DNA of 64,000 nucleotides from Apostichopus japonicus (taxonomy: Eukaryota; Echinodermata; Holothuroidea; Aspidochirotida; Stichopodidae): positions 38,342,501-38,406,500 of the forward strand of contig NC_092568.1 of NCBI RefSeq assembly GCF_037975245.1, written 5' to 3'. Numbering within the stretch: position 1 is the stretch's first letter; the number at the start of each line of letters is the position of its first letter. A model generated the notes under the pieces. That model made no database searches. It was given only the letters and a program-made list of their open reading frames with translations, and had not been told where the DNA came from. Shown here piece by piece: positions 46,951 to 58,713 of the stretch. The translations under genes and the position numbers were made by a program.

Positions 46951-47093
46951 GCTAGCATGCACCACCAATACAACACAGTTGAACACACCATACAGCCAGT
47001 GCATTTCACCCTAGCCTAAGTGTGAGCAGTGAGTGAGTGAGTGAAATTTCTCTGTAAATGTCCATGTTTATATGACAAAAATAAAGAACCTAC

Positions 47094-47433
47094 CTGATGT
47101 ACGACTTGATTTGGCAGCTAGTAGTTGCTTCTCTTTGCTTATCTTTCCTCTCTTCTGCTTCGATGAGTCGGTAAAATACCGATAACAAGTGTTATGACAT
47201 CCACCAAATTCTGGAATTGGCAAGCTTAATACACACGTACTCCTATGCTCTCGCAAAAAAGCTGTTGCTATATCGGCTTGATTTCCGACCAAATCCTTCC
47301 AAATGTCCACACTTTTCAAGAATGTGGTCCACCTTGCTGTTGTAAAAGGTTTAATATCTTCTAAAACATCAGCGCAGTGAGCAAAACACCTGTTTTTGGA
47401 CGAATTCAGCGACTTTCCCGCATTGCAATCCAT
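47094..47433 (-). CDS. Academ-like transposase, exon 1 (N-terminal Cys/His module)
   Basis: Encodes residues 1-113 and the first base of codon 114. It starts at the first in-frame ATG (MDCNAGKSLN); the frame is open further upstream but without an ATG. The module CFAHC .. FTTARW .. W.DL .. GGCHNTCYRYFTD has the spacing of a zinc-binding domain and echoes the YHRSCYRSYT module at the start of exon 2. The donor site is TCAG/GTAGGT. Splicing in phase 1 to the acceptor TTACAG/AA keeps the frame (..SSRTS-E-LEPSTS..), which supports one joined protein. A start further upstream through an unseen exon cannot be excluded. Confidence 0.75.
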
Positions 47434-47749
47434 GTTTATGTCATGTTTTGCGGCAAGCGAAGCGTCTGTGTGTACCAGCTGAGACGTAAAATAGCCGAAC
47501 CGAAGCACGCTAAAACAGCGACTCTGATTCGTCGATCGGCATAATTTTGATGTACAGGCAAATTATCGGACCAATCGCGTCAATGACAAGTCTTAGCAAC
47601 CAGTGTCAAATGAAACTTGCGATCTGATTGGATATTTTCGTTTCTACAATCGGGTAATTTTAACAGAAATATATTTGCCGTTTTAATTAATTTCTCAATA
47701 ACGCCCCAATTCCCAGCGTGGGAAAACACAAAATTATTTTTTTTAAATA
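47434..47749 (-). promoter_or_regulatory. Probable promoter and 5' UTR of the transposase gene
   Basis: About 300 bp between the right terminal repeat and the start codon. It contains CCAAT at 47569-47573 on the + strand and ATTGG near 47628, but no clear TATA box. The promoter role is inferred only from position. Confidence 0.4.
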
Positions 47750-47835
47750 ATATATCTAATTTTAAGATCATTTTCATGTAGTCCCAAAGTGATGACAACG
47801 AGACAACCGTCCAGAACGGCTCGCCCCACCGTCTA
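47750..47835 (-). repeat. Right terminal inverted repeat
   Basis: Inverted copy of the left end, reading ..TTTCATGTAGTCCC.. and ending GCCCCACCGTCTA against the 5S remnant. Confidence 0.8.
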
Positions 47836-47838
47836 GGA
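47836..47838 (+). repeat. Right 3-bp target-site duplication of the DNA transposon
   Basis: GGA directly after the right end GTCTA; the 5S gene then continues with position 101. Confidence 0.75.
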
Positions 47839-47857
47839 ATACTAGGTGCCGTAGACT
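47836..47857 (+). pseudogene. 5S rRNA gene copy 42, 3' remnant split by DNA transposon
   Basis: 5S positions 98-119 follow directly on the right end of the transposon. The first three bases, GGA, are the right target-site duplication. No promoter element is present. Confidence 0.94.
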
Positions 47858-48576
47858 TTTTCATTTTTCCTCACCCACAACTCCGCACCCTTTCTTTCTT
47901 TATTTCTTTTTCACTATTCTTTTATCCTGTCATTGTTATGAAAAGTCCCTCCCCCCCCCCCCCTCACCACCACCGTTGAAGACATTGACTTGCCATATAC
48001 CACTATTGTTGTGACCTGATCATTGCAATCACAAGTTTTTCTCCAGCCCCCTTTAATTCGAGACAAGTGTATCATTAGGGCTATATCATTCCGCATGCAT
48101 GCATGCACGCACGCACGAGTGTTCTCCCTCAGGAAAAGTGCCGAAAAGAAACGGGAGAACATCTTTCTTGATATGTTCTCAAACAAAATCTCTCGTTTTT
48201 TGTGGCTTGGATGTCGGAGTACACAAAAGGAAGTAAATGTGATGCACAAATTAGGTCGATTGAGGCAATTTTAGACCACTTTAGGCTTCCCATGAGCAGC
48301 GTACGAACACTATGTTAAGAGGTTTGTTCACAAGTCGGACGAACGTGGCTAGCTTCAGACTCTCAGTGTGAGTGTGCGTGCGTGCGTCAGTCATTGGGGC
48401 AATCATATCCGGGCGTATATGCTACCATATAGCTTCTCAAGTCATATAAAAACATGCACATTATTTAGTTTAATGGGATAAGTAACCATATAGGTGGTCT
48501 AGAGTTGAACATCCAACTTTGCAAAATAAGTCTCGGGGCGGGCGGGTATAAAAAGCTTAAATTTCACCATTCTAAT

Positions 48577-48695
48577 GTCTACGACCATATCACGTTGAAT
48601 ATACCGGTTCTCGTCCGATCACCGAAGTCAAGCAGCGTCGAGCCTAGTCAGTACTTGGATGGGTGACCGCCTGGGAATACTAGGTGCCGTAGACT
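48577..48695 (+). rRNA. 5S rRNA gene, copy 43
   Basis: Intact; unit 836 bp, 11 C, type L1. The spacer between the transposon and this gene has 13 C and type L1. Confidence 0.97.
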
Positions 48696-49412
48696 TTTTC
48701 ATTTTTCCTCACCCACAACTCCGCACCCTTTCTTTCTTTATTTCTTTTTCACTATTCTTTTATCCTGTCATTGTTATGAAAAGTCCCTCCCCCCCCCCCT
48801 CACCACCACCGTTGAAGACATTGACTTGCCATATACCACTATTGTTGTGACCTGATCATTGCAATCACAAGTTTTTCTCCAGCCCCCTTTAATTCGAGAC
48901 AAGTGTATCATTAGGGCTATATCATTCCGCATGCATGCATGCACGCACGCACGAGTGTTCTCCCTCAGGAAAAGTGCCGAAAAGAAACGGGAGAACATCT
49001 TTCTTGATATGTTCTCAAACAAAATCTCTCGTTTTTTGTGGCTTGGATGTCGGAGTACACAAAAGGAAGTAAATGTGATGCACAAATTAGGTCGATTGAG
49101 GCAATTTTAGACCACTTTAGGCTTCCCATGAGCAGCGTACGAACACTATGTTAAGAGGTTTGTTCACAAGTCGGACGAACGTGGCTAGCTTCAGACTCTC
49201 AGTGTGAGTGTGCGTGCGTGCGTCAGTCATTGGGGCAATCATATCCGGGCGTATATGCTACCATATAGCTTCTCAAGTCATATAAAAACATGCACATTAT
49301 TTAGTTTAATGGGATAAGTAACCATATAGGTGGTCTAGAGTTGAACATCCAACTTTGCAAAATAAGTCTCGGGGCGGGCGGGTATAAAAAGCTTAAATTT
49401 CACCATTCTAAT

Positions 49413-49531
49413 GTCTACGACCATATCACGTTGAATATACCGGTTCTCGTCCGATCACCGAAGTCAAGCAGCGTCGAGCCTAGTCAGTACTTGGATGGGT
49501 GACCGCCTGGGAATACTAGGTGCCGTAGACT
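49413..49531 (+). rRNA. 5S rRNA gene, copy 44
   Basis: Intact; unit 833 bp, 12 C, type S. Confidence 0.97.
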
Positions 49532-50245
49532 TTTTCATTTTTCCTCACCCACAACTCCGCACCCTTTCTTTCTTTATTTCTTTTTCACTATTCTTTTATC
49601 CTGTCATTGTTATGAAAAGTCCCTCCCCCCCCCCCCTCACCACCACCGTTGAAGACATTGACTTGCCATATACCACTATTGTTGTGACCTGATCATTGCA
49701 ATCACAAGTTTTTCTCCAGCCCCCTTTAATTCGAGACAAGTGTATCATTAGGGCTATATCATTCCGCATGCATGCACGCACGCACGAGTGTTCTCCCTCA
49801 GGAAAAGTGCCGAAAAGAAACGGGAGAACATCTTTCTTGATATGTTCTCAAACAAAATCTCTCGTTTTTTGTGGCTTGGATGTCGGAGTACACAAAAGGA
49901 AGTAAATGTGATGCACAAATTAGGTCGATTGAGGCAATTTTAGACCACTTTAGGCTTCCCATGAGCAGCGTACGAACACTATGTTAAGAGGTTTGTTCAC
50001 AAGTCGGACGAACGTGGCTAGCTTCAGACTCTCAGTGTGAGTGTGCGTGCGTGCGTCAGTCATTGGGGCAATCATATCCGGGCGTATATGCTACCATATA
50101 GCTTCTCAAGTCATATAAAAACATGCACATTATTTAGTTTAATGGGATAAGTAACCATATAGGTGGTCTAGAGTTGAACATCCAACTTTGCAAAATAAGT
50201 CTCGGGGCGGGCGGGTATAAAAAGCTTAAATTTCACCATTCTAAT

Positions 50246-50364
50246 GTCTACGACCATATCACGTTGAATATACCGGTTCTCGTCCGATCACCGAAGTCAA
50301 GCAGCGTCGAGCCTAGTCAGTACTTGGATGGGTGACCGCCTGGGAATACTAGGTGCCGTAGACT
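50246..50364 (+). rRNA. 5S rRNA gene, copy 45
   Basis: Intact; unit 838 bp, 13 C, type L1. Confidence 0.97.
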
Positions 50365-51083
50365 TTTTCATTTTTCCTCACCCACAACTCCGCACCCTTT
50401 CTTTCTTTATTTCTTTTTCACTATTCTTTTATCCTGTCATTGTTATGAAAAGTCCCTCCCCCCCCCCCCCTCACCACCACCGTTGAAGACATTGACTTGC
50501 CATATACCACTATTGTTGTGACCTGATCATTGCAATCACAAGTTTTTCTCCAGCCCCCTTTAATTCGAGACAAGTGTATCATTAGGGCTATATCATTCCG
50601 CATGCATGCATGCACGCACGCACGAGTGTTCTCCCTCAGGAAAAGTGCCGAAAAGAAACGGGAGAACATCTTTCTTGATATGTTCTCAAACAAAATCTCT
50701 CGTTTTTTGTGGCTTGGATGTCGGAGTACACAAAAGGAAGTAAATGTGATGCACAAATTAGGTCGATTGAGGCAATTTTAGACCACTTTAGGCTTCCCAT
50801 GAGCAGCGTACGAACACTATGTTAAGAGGTTTGTTCACAAGTCGGACGAACGTGGCTAGCTTCAGACTCTCAGTGTGAGTGTGCGTGCGTGCGTCAGTCA
50901 TTGGGGCAATCATATCCGGGCGTATATGCTACCATATAGCTTCTCAAGTCATATAAAAACATGCACATTATTTAGTTTAATGGGATAAGTAACCATATAG
51001 GTGGTCTAGAGTTGAACATCCAACTTTGCAAAATAAGTCTCGGGGCGGGCGGGTATAAAAAGCTTAAATTTCACCATTCTAAT

Positions 51084-51202
51084 GTCTACGACCATATCAC
51101 GTTGAATATACCGGTTCTCGTCCGATCACCGAAGTCAAGCAGCGTCGAGCCTAGTCAGTACTTGGATGGGTGACCGCCTGGGAATACTAGGTGCCGTAGA
51201 CT
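51084..51202 (+). rRNA. 5S rRNA gene, copy 46
   Basis: Intact; unit 833 bp, 12 C, type S. Confidence 0.97.
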
Positions 51203-51916
51203 TTTTCATTTTTCCTCACCCACAACTCCGCACCCTTTCTTTCTTTATTTCTTTTTCACTATTCTTTTATCCTGTCATTGTTATGAAAAGTCCCTCCCCC
51301 CCCCCCCTCACCACCACCGTTGAAGACATTGACTTGCCATATACCACTATTGTTGTGACCTGATCATTGCAATCACAAGTTTTTCTCCAGCCCCCTTTAA
51401 TTCGAGACAAGTGTATCATTAGGGCTATATCATTCCGCATGCATGCACGCACGCACGAGTGTTCTCCCTCAGGAAAAGTGCCGAAAAGAAACGGGAGAAC
51501 ATCTTTCTTGATATGTTCTCAAACAAAATCTCTCGTTTTTTGTGGCTTGGATGTCGGAGTACACAAAAGGAAGTAAATGTGATGCACAAATTAGGTCGAT
51601 TGAGGCAATTTTAGACCACTTTAGGCTTCCCATGAGCAGCGTACGAACACTATGTTAAGAGGTTTGTTCACAAGTCGGACGAACGTGGCTAGCTTCAGAC
51701 TCTCAGTGTGAGTGTGCGTGCGTGCGTCAGTCATTGGGGCAATCATATCCGGGCGTATATGCTACCATATAGCTTCTCAAGTCATATAAAAACATGCACA
51801 TTATTTAGTTTAATGGGATAAGTAACCATATAGGTGGTCTAGAGTTGAACATCCAACTTTGCAAAATAAGTCTCGGGGCGGGCGGGTATAAAAAGCTTAA
51901 ATTTCACCATTCTAAT

Positions 51917-52035
51917 GTCTACGACCATATCACGTTGAATATACCGGTTCTCGTCCGATCACCGAAGTCAAGCAGCGTCGAGCCTAGTCAGTACTTGGAT
52001 GGGTGACCGCCTGGGAATACTAGGTGCCGTAGACT
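51917..52035 (+). rRNA. 5S rRNA gene, copy 47
   Basis: Intact; unit 836 bp, 11 C, type L1. Confidence 0.97.
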
Positions 52036-52752
52036 TTTTCATTTTTCCTCACCCACAACTCCGCACCCTTTCTTTCTTTATTTCTTTTTCACTATTCTTT
52101 TATCCTGTCATTGTTATGAAAAGTCCCTCCCCCCCCCCCTCACCACCACCGTTGAAGACATTGACTTGCCATATACCACTATTGTTGTGACCTGATCATT
52201 GCAATCACAAGTTTTTCTCCAGCCCCCTTTAATTCGAGACAAGTGTATCATTAGGGCTATATCATTCCGCATGCATGCATGCACGCACGCACGAGTGTTC
52301 TCCCTCAGGAAAAGTGCCGAAAAGAAACGGGAGAACATCTTTCTTGATATGTTCTCAAACAAAATCTCTCGTTTTTTGTGGCTTGGATGTCGGAGTACAC
52401 AAAAGGAAGTAAATGTGATGCACAAATTAGGTCGATTGAGGCAATTTTAGACCACTTTAGGCTTCCCATGAGCAGCGTACGAACACTATGTTAAGAGGTT
52501 TGTTCACAAGTCGGACGAACGTGGCTAGCTTCAGACTCTCAGTGTGAGTGTGCGTGCGTGCGTCAGTCATTGGGGCAATCATATCCGGGCGTATATGCTA
52601 CCATATAGCTTCTCAAGTCATATAAAAACATGCACATTATTTAGTTTAATGGGATAAGTAACCATATAGGTGGTCTAGAGTTGAACATCCAACTTTGCAA
52701 AATAAGTCTCGGGGCGGGCGGGTATAAAAAGCTTAAATTTCACCATTCTAAT

Positions 52753-52871
52753 GTCTACGACCATATCACGTTGAATATACCGGTTCTCGTCCGATCACCG
52801 AAGTCAAGCAGCGTCGAGCCTAGTCAGTACTTGGATGGGTGACCGCCTGGGAATACTAGGTGCCGTAGACT
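52753..52871 (+). rRNA. 5S rRNA gene, copy 48
   Basis: Intact; unit 835 bp, 10 C, type L1. Confidence 0.97.
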
Positions 52872-53587
52872 TTTTCATTTTTCCTCACCCACAACTCCGC
52901 ACCCTTTCTTTCTTTATTTCTTTTTCACTATTCTTTTATCCTGTCATTGTTATGAAAAGTCCCTCCCCCCCCCCTCACCACCACCGTTGAAGACATTGAC
53001 TTGCCATATACCACTATTGTTGTGACCTGATCATTGCAATCACAAGTTTTTCTCCAGCCCCCTTTAATTCGAGACAAGTGTATCATTAGGGCTATATCAT
53101 TCCGCATGCATGCATGCACGCACGCACGAGTGTTCTCCCTCAGGAAAAGTGCCGAAAAGAAACGGGAGAACATCTTTCTTGATATGTTCTCAAACAAAAT
53201 CTCTCGTTTTTTGTGGCTTGGATGTCGGAGTACACAAAAGGAAGTAAATGTGATGCACAAATTAGGTCGATTGAGGCAATTTTAGACCACTTTAGGCTTC
53301 CCATGAGCAGCGTACGAACACTATGTTAAGAGGTTTGTTCACAAGTCGGACGAACGTGGCTAGCTTCAGACTCTCAGTGTGAGTGTGCGTGCGTGCGTCA
53401 GTCATTGGGGCAATCATATCCGGGCGTATATGCTACCATATAGCTTCTCAAGTCATATAAAAACATGCACATTATTTAGTTTAATGGGATAAGTAACCAT
53501 ATAGGTGGTCTAGAGTTGAACATCCAACTTTGCAAAATAAGTCTCGGGGCGGGCGGGTATAAAAAGCTTAAATTTCACCATTCTAAT

Positions 53588-53706
53588 GTCTACGACCATA
53601 TCACGTTGAATATACCGGTTCTCGTCCGATCACCGAAGTCAAGCAGCGTCGAGCCTAGTCAGTACTTGGATGGGTGACCGCCTGGGAATACTAGGTGCCG
53701 TAGACT
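53588..53706 (+). rRNA. 5S rRNA gene, copy 49
   Basis: Intact; unit 831 bp, 10 C, type S. Confidence 0.97.
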
Positions 53707-54418
53707 TTTTCATTTTTCCTCACCCACAACTCCGCACCCTTTCTTTCTTTATTTCTTTTTCACTATTCTTTTATCCTGTCATTGTTATGAAAAGTCCCTC
53801 CCCCCCCCCTCACCACCACCGTTGAAGACATTGACTTGCCATATACCACTATTGTTGTGACCTGATCATTGCAATCACAAGTTTTTCTCCAGCCCCCTTT
53901 AATTCGAGACAAGTGTATCATTAGGGCTATATCATTCCGCATGCATGCACGCACGCACGAGTGTTCTCCCTCAGGAAAAGTGCCGAAAAGAAACGGGAGA
54001 ACATCTTTCTTGATATGTTCTCAAACAAAATCTCTCGTTTTTTGTGGCTTGGATGTCGGAGTACACAAAAGGAAGTAAATGTGATGCACAAATTAGGTCG
54101 ATTGAGGCAATTTTAGACCACTTTAGGCTTCCCATGAGCAGCGTACGAACACTATGTTAAGAGGTTTGTTCACAAGTCGGACGAACGTGGCTAGCTTCAG
54201 ACTCTCAGTGTGAGTGTGCGTGCGTGCGTCAGTCATTGGGGCAATCATATCCGGGCGTATATGCTACCATATAGCTTCTCAAGTCATATAAAAACATGCA
54301 CATTATTTAGTTTAATGGGATAAGTAACCATATAGGTGGTCTAGAGTTGAACATCCAACTTTGCAAAATAAGTCTCGGGGCGGGCGGGTATAAAAAGCTT
54401 AAATTTCACCATTCTAAT

Positions 54419-54537
54419 GTCTACGACCATATCACGTTGAATATACCGGTTCTCGTCCGATCACCGAAGTCAAGCAGCGTCGAGCCTAGTCAGTACTTGG
54501 ATGGGTGACCGCCTGGGAATACTAGGTGCCGTAGACT
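54419..54537 (+). rRNA. 5S rRNA gene, copy 50
   Basis: Intact; unit 835 bp, 10 C, type L1. Confidence 0.97.
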
Positions 54538-55253
54538 TTTTCATTTTTCCTCACCCACAACTCCGCACCCTTTCTTTCTTTATTTCTTTTTCACTATTCT
54601 TTTATCCTGTCATTGTTATGAAAAGTCCCTCCCCCCCCCCTCACCACCACCGTTGAAGACATTGACTTGCCATATACCACTATTGTTGTGACCTGATCAT
54701 TGCAATCACAAGTTTTTCTCCAGCCCCCTTTAATTCGAGACAAGTGTATCATTAGGGCTATATCATTCCGCATGCATGCATGCACGCACGCACGAGTGTT
54801 CTCCCTCAGGAAAAGTGCCGAAAAGAAACGGGAGAACATCTTTCTTGATATGTTCTCAAACAAAATCTCTCGTTTTTTGTGGCTTGGATGTCGGAGTACA
54901 CAAAAGGAAGTAAATGTGATGCACAAATTAGGTCGATTGAGGCAATTTTAGACCACTTTAGGCTTCCCATGAGCAGCGTACGAACACTATGTTAAGAGGT
55001 TTGTTCACAAGTCGGACGAACGTGGCTAGCTTCAGACTCTCAGTGTGAGTGTGCGTGCGTGCGTCAGTCATTGGGGCAATCATATCCGGGCGTATATGCT
55101 ACCATATAGCTTCTCAAGTCATATAAAAACATGCACATTATTTAGTTTAATGGGATAAGTAACCATATAGGTGGTCTAGAGTTGAACATCCAACTTTGCA
55201 AAATAAGTCTCGGGGCGGGCGGGTATAAAAAGCTTAAATTTCACCATTCTAAT

Positions 55254-55372
55254 GTCTACGACCATATCACGTTGAATATACCGGTTCTCGTCCGATCACC
55301 GAAGTCAAGCAGCGTCGAGCCTAGTCAGTACTTGGATGGGTGACCGCCTGGGAATACTAGGTGCCGTAGACT
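55254..55372 (+). rRNA. 5S rRNA gene, copy 51
   Basis: Intact; unit 833 bp, 12 C, type S. Confidence 0.97.
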
Positions 55373-56086
55373 TTTTCATTTTTCCTCACCCACAACTCCG
55401 CACCCTTTCTTTCTTTATTTCTTTTTCACTATTCTTTTATCCTGTCATTGTTATGAAAAGTCCCTCCCCCCCCCCCCTCACCACCACCGTTGAAGACATT
55501 GACTTGCCATATACCACTATTGTTGTGACCTGATCATTGCAATCACAAGTTTTTCTCCAGCCCCCTTTAATTCGAGACAAGTGTATCATTAGGGCTATAT
55601 CATTCCGCATGCATGCACGCACGCACGAGTGTTCTCCCTCAGGAAAAGTGCCGAAAAGAAACGGGAGAACATCTTTCTTGATATGTTCTCAAACAAAATC
55701 TCTCGTTTTTTGTGGCTTGGATGTCGGAGTACACAAAAGGAAGTAAATGTGATGCACAAATTAGGTCGATTGAGGCAATTTTAGACCACTTTAGGCTTCC
55801 CATGAGCAGCGTACGAACACTATGTTAAGAGGTTTGTTCACAAGTCGGACGAACGTGGCTAGCTTCAGACTCTCAGTGTGAGTGTGCGTGCGTGCGTCAG
55901 TCATTGGGGCAATCATATCCGGGCGTATATGCTACCATATAGCTTCTCAAGTCATATAAAAACATGCACATTATTTAGTTTAATGGGATAAGTAACCATA
56001 TAGGTGGTCTAGAGTTGAACATCCAACTTTGCAAAATAAGTCTCGGGGCGGGCGGGTATAAAAAGCTTAAATTTCACCATTCTAAT

Positions 56087-56205
56087 GTCTACGACCATAT
56101 CACGTTGAATATACCGGTTCTCGTCCGATCACCGAAGTCAAGCAGCGTCGAGCCTAGTCAGTACTTGGATGGGTGACCGCCTGGGAATACTAGGTGCCGT
56201 AGACT
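56087..56205 (+). rRNA. 5S rRNA gene, copy 52
   Basis: Intact; unit 836 bp, 11 C, type L1. Confidence 0.97.
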
Positions 56206-56922
56206 TTTTCATTTTTCCTCACCCACAACTCCGCACCCTTTCTTTCTTTATTTCTTTTTCACTATTCTTTTATCCTGTCATTGTTATGAAAAGTCCCTCC
56301 CCCCCCCCCTCACCACCACCGTTGAAGACATTGACTTGCCATATACCACTATTGTTGTGACCTGATCATTGCAATCACAAGTTTTTCTCCAGCCCCCTTT
56401 AATTCGAGACAAGTGTATCATTAGGGCTATATCATTCCGCATGCATGCATGCACGCACGCACGAGTGTTCTCCCTCAGGAAAAGTGCCGAAAAGAAACGG
56501 GAGAACATCTTTCTTGATATGTTCTCAAACAAAATCTCTCGTTTTTTGTGGCTTGGATGTCGGAGTACACAAAAGGAAGTAAATGTGATGCACAAATTAG
56601 GTCGATTGAGGCAATTTTAGACCACTTTAGGCTTCCCATGAGCAGCGTACGAACACTATGTTAAGAGGTTTGTTCACAAGTCGGACGAACGTGGCTAGCT
56701 TCAGACTCTCAGTGTGAGTGTGCGTGCGTGCGTCAGTCATTGGGGCAATCATATCCGGGCGTATATGCTACCATATAGCTTCTCAAGTCATATAAAAACA
56801 TGCACATTATTTAGTTTAATGGGATAAGTAACCATATAGGTGGTCTAGAGTTGAACATCCAACTTTGCAAAATAAGTCTCGGGGCGGGCGGGTATAAAAA
56901 GCTTAAATTTCACCATTCTAAT

Positions 56923-57041
56923 GTCTACGACCATATCACGTTGAATATACCGGTTCTCGTCCGATCACCGAAGTCAAGCAGCGTCGAGCCTAGTCAGTAC
57001 TTGGATGGGTGACCGCCTGGGAATACTAGGTGCCGTAGACT
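56923..57041 (+). rRNA. 5S rRNA gene, copy 53
   Basis: Intact; unit 836 bp, 11 C, type L1. Confidence 0.97.
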
Positions 57042-57758
57042 TTTTCATTTTTCCTCACCCACAACTCCGCACCCTTTCTTTCTTTATTTCTTTTTCACTA
57101 TTCTTTTATCCTGTCATTGTTATGAAAAGTCCCTCCCCCCCCCCCTCACCACCACCGTTGAAGACATTGACTTGCCATATACCACTATTGTTGTGACCTG
57201 ATCATTGCAATCACAAGTTTTTCTCCAGCCCCCTTTAATTCGAGACAAGTGTATCATTAGGGCTATATCATTCCGCATGCATGCATGCACGCACGCACGA
57301 GTGTTCTCCCTCAGGAAAAGTGCCGAAAAGAAACGGGAGAACATCTTTCTTGATATGTTCTCAAACAAAATCTCTCGTTTTTTGTGGCTTGGATGTCGGA
57401 GTACACAAAAGGAAGTAAATGTGATGCACAAATTAGGTCGATTGAGGCAATTTTAGACCACTTTAGGCTTCCCATGAGCAGCGTACGAACACTATGTTAA
57501 GAGGTTTGTTCACAAGTCGGACGAACGTGGCTAGCTTCAGACTCTCAGTGTGAGTGTGCGTGCGTGCGTCAGTCATTGGGGCAATCATATCCGGGCGTAT
57601 ATGCTACCATATAGCTTCTCAAGTCATATAAAAACATGCACATTATTTAGTTTAATGGGATAAGTAACCATATAGGTGGTCTAGAGTTGAACATCCAACT
57701 TTGCAAAATAAGTCTCGGGGCGGGCGGGTATAAAAAGCTTAAATTTCACCATTCTAAT

Positions 57759-57877
57759 GTCTACGACCATATCACGTTGAATATACCGGTTCTCGTCCGA
57801 TCACCGAAGTCAAGCAGCGTCGAGCCTAGTCAGTACTTGGATGGGTGACCGCCTGGGAATACTAGGTGCCGTAGACT
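57759..57877 (+). rRNA. 5S rRNA gene, copy 54
   Basis: Intact; unit 836 bp, 11 C, type L1; the third identical unit type in a row (copies 52-54). Confidence 0.97.
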
Positions 57878-58594
57878 TTTTCATTTTTCCTCACCCACAA
57901 CTCCGCACCCTTTCTTTCTTTATTTCTTTTTCACTATTCTTTTATCCTGTCATTGTTATGAAAAGTCCCTCCCCCCCCCCCTCACCACCACCGTTGAAGA
58001 CATTGACTTGCCATATACCACTATTGTTGTGACCTGATCATTGCAATCACAAGTTTTTCTCCAGCCCCCTTTAATTCGAGACAAGTGTATCATTAGGGCT
58101 ATATCATTCCGCATGCATGCATGCACGCACGCACGAGTGTTCTCCCTCAGGAAAAGTGCCGAAAAGAAACGGGAGAACATCTTTCTTGATATGTTCTCAA
58201 ACAAAATCTCTCGTTTTTTGTGGCTTGGATGTCGGAGTACACAAAAGGAAGTAAATGTGATGCACAAATTAGGTCGATTGAGGCAATTTTAGACCACTTT
58301 AGGCTTCCCATGAGCAGCGTACGAACACTATGTTAAGAGGTTTGTTCACAAGTCGGACGAACGTGGCTAGCTTCAGACTCTCAGTGTGAGTGTGCGTGCG
58401 TGCGTCAGTCATTGGGGCAATCATATCCGGGCGTATATGCTACCATATAGCTTCTCAAGTCATATAAAAACATGCACATTATTTAGTTTAATGGGATAAG
58501 TAACCATATAGGTGGTCTAGAGTTGAACATCCAACTTTGCAAAATAAGTCTCGGGGCGGGCGGGTATAAAAAGCTTAAATTTCACCATTCTAAT

Positions 58595-58713
58595 GTCTAC
58601 GACCATATCACGTTGAATATACCGGTTCTCGTCCGATCACCGAAGTCAAGCAGCGTCGAGCCTAGTCAGTACTTGGATGGGTGACCGCCTGGGAATACTA
58701 GGTGCCGTAGACT
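58595..58713 (+). rRNA. 5S rRNA gene, copy 55
   Basis: Intact; unit 837 bp, 12 C, type L2. Confidence 0.97.

Larger units (their letters stand above)
45170..47093 (-). other. Intron of the transposase gene
   Basis: A 1924-bp intron with GT..AG ends: GTAGGT at the donor, and a pyrimidine-rich CTTTCTTTCTTTTG tract before TTACAG at the acceptor. It is AT-rich and stop-rich in all frames. It holds a diverged tandem repeat region and a nested MITE, so most of its length may be later growth. Confidence 0.8.
39445..47835 (-). mobile_element. Academ-like DNA transposon inserted in a 5S rRNA gene
   Basis: An 8391-bp element with terminal inverted repeats. The left end begins TAGACTATGGGGC and the right end, read inward, TAGACGGTGGGGC. 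After a variable stretch both ends share GTCATC and GGGACTACATGAAA, then similar AT-rich sequence, giving about 90 bp of imperfect repeat. The flanking duplication is 3 bp, GGA (5S positions 98-100). One two-exon gene on the minus strand predicts a 1646-aa protein with a FEN1/XPG-like nuclease and a CXC domain. From memory of the family definitions, Academ transposons make 3-4 bp duplications, encode very long proteins, and include a group bearing an XPG nuclease. Dada elements also target small RNA genes but make 6-7 bp duplications. The element looks complete. Confidence 0.8.

Noticed and set aside
39445-47835. Dada superfamily assignment
   Set aside because: Dada targets small RNA genes, but its 6-7 bp duplications do not fit the 3-bp GGA seen here, and the XPG-like nuclease points to Academ.
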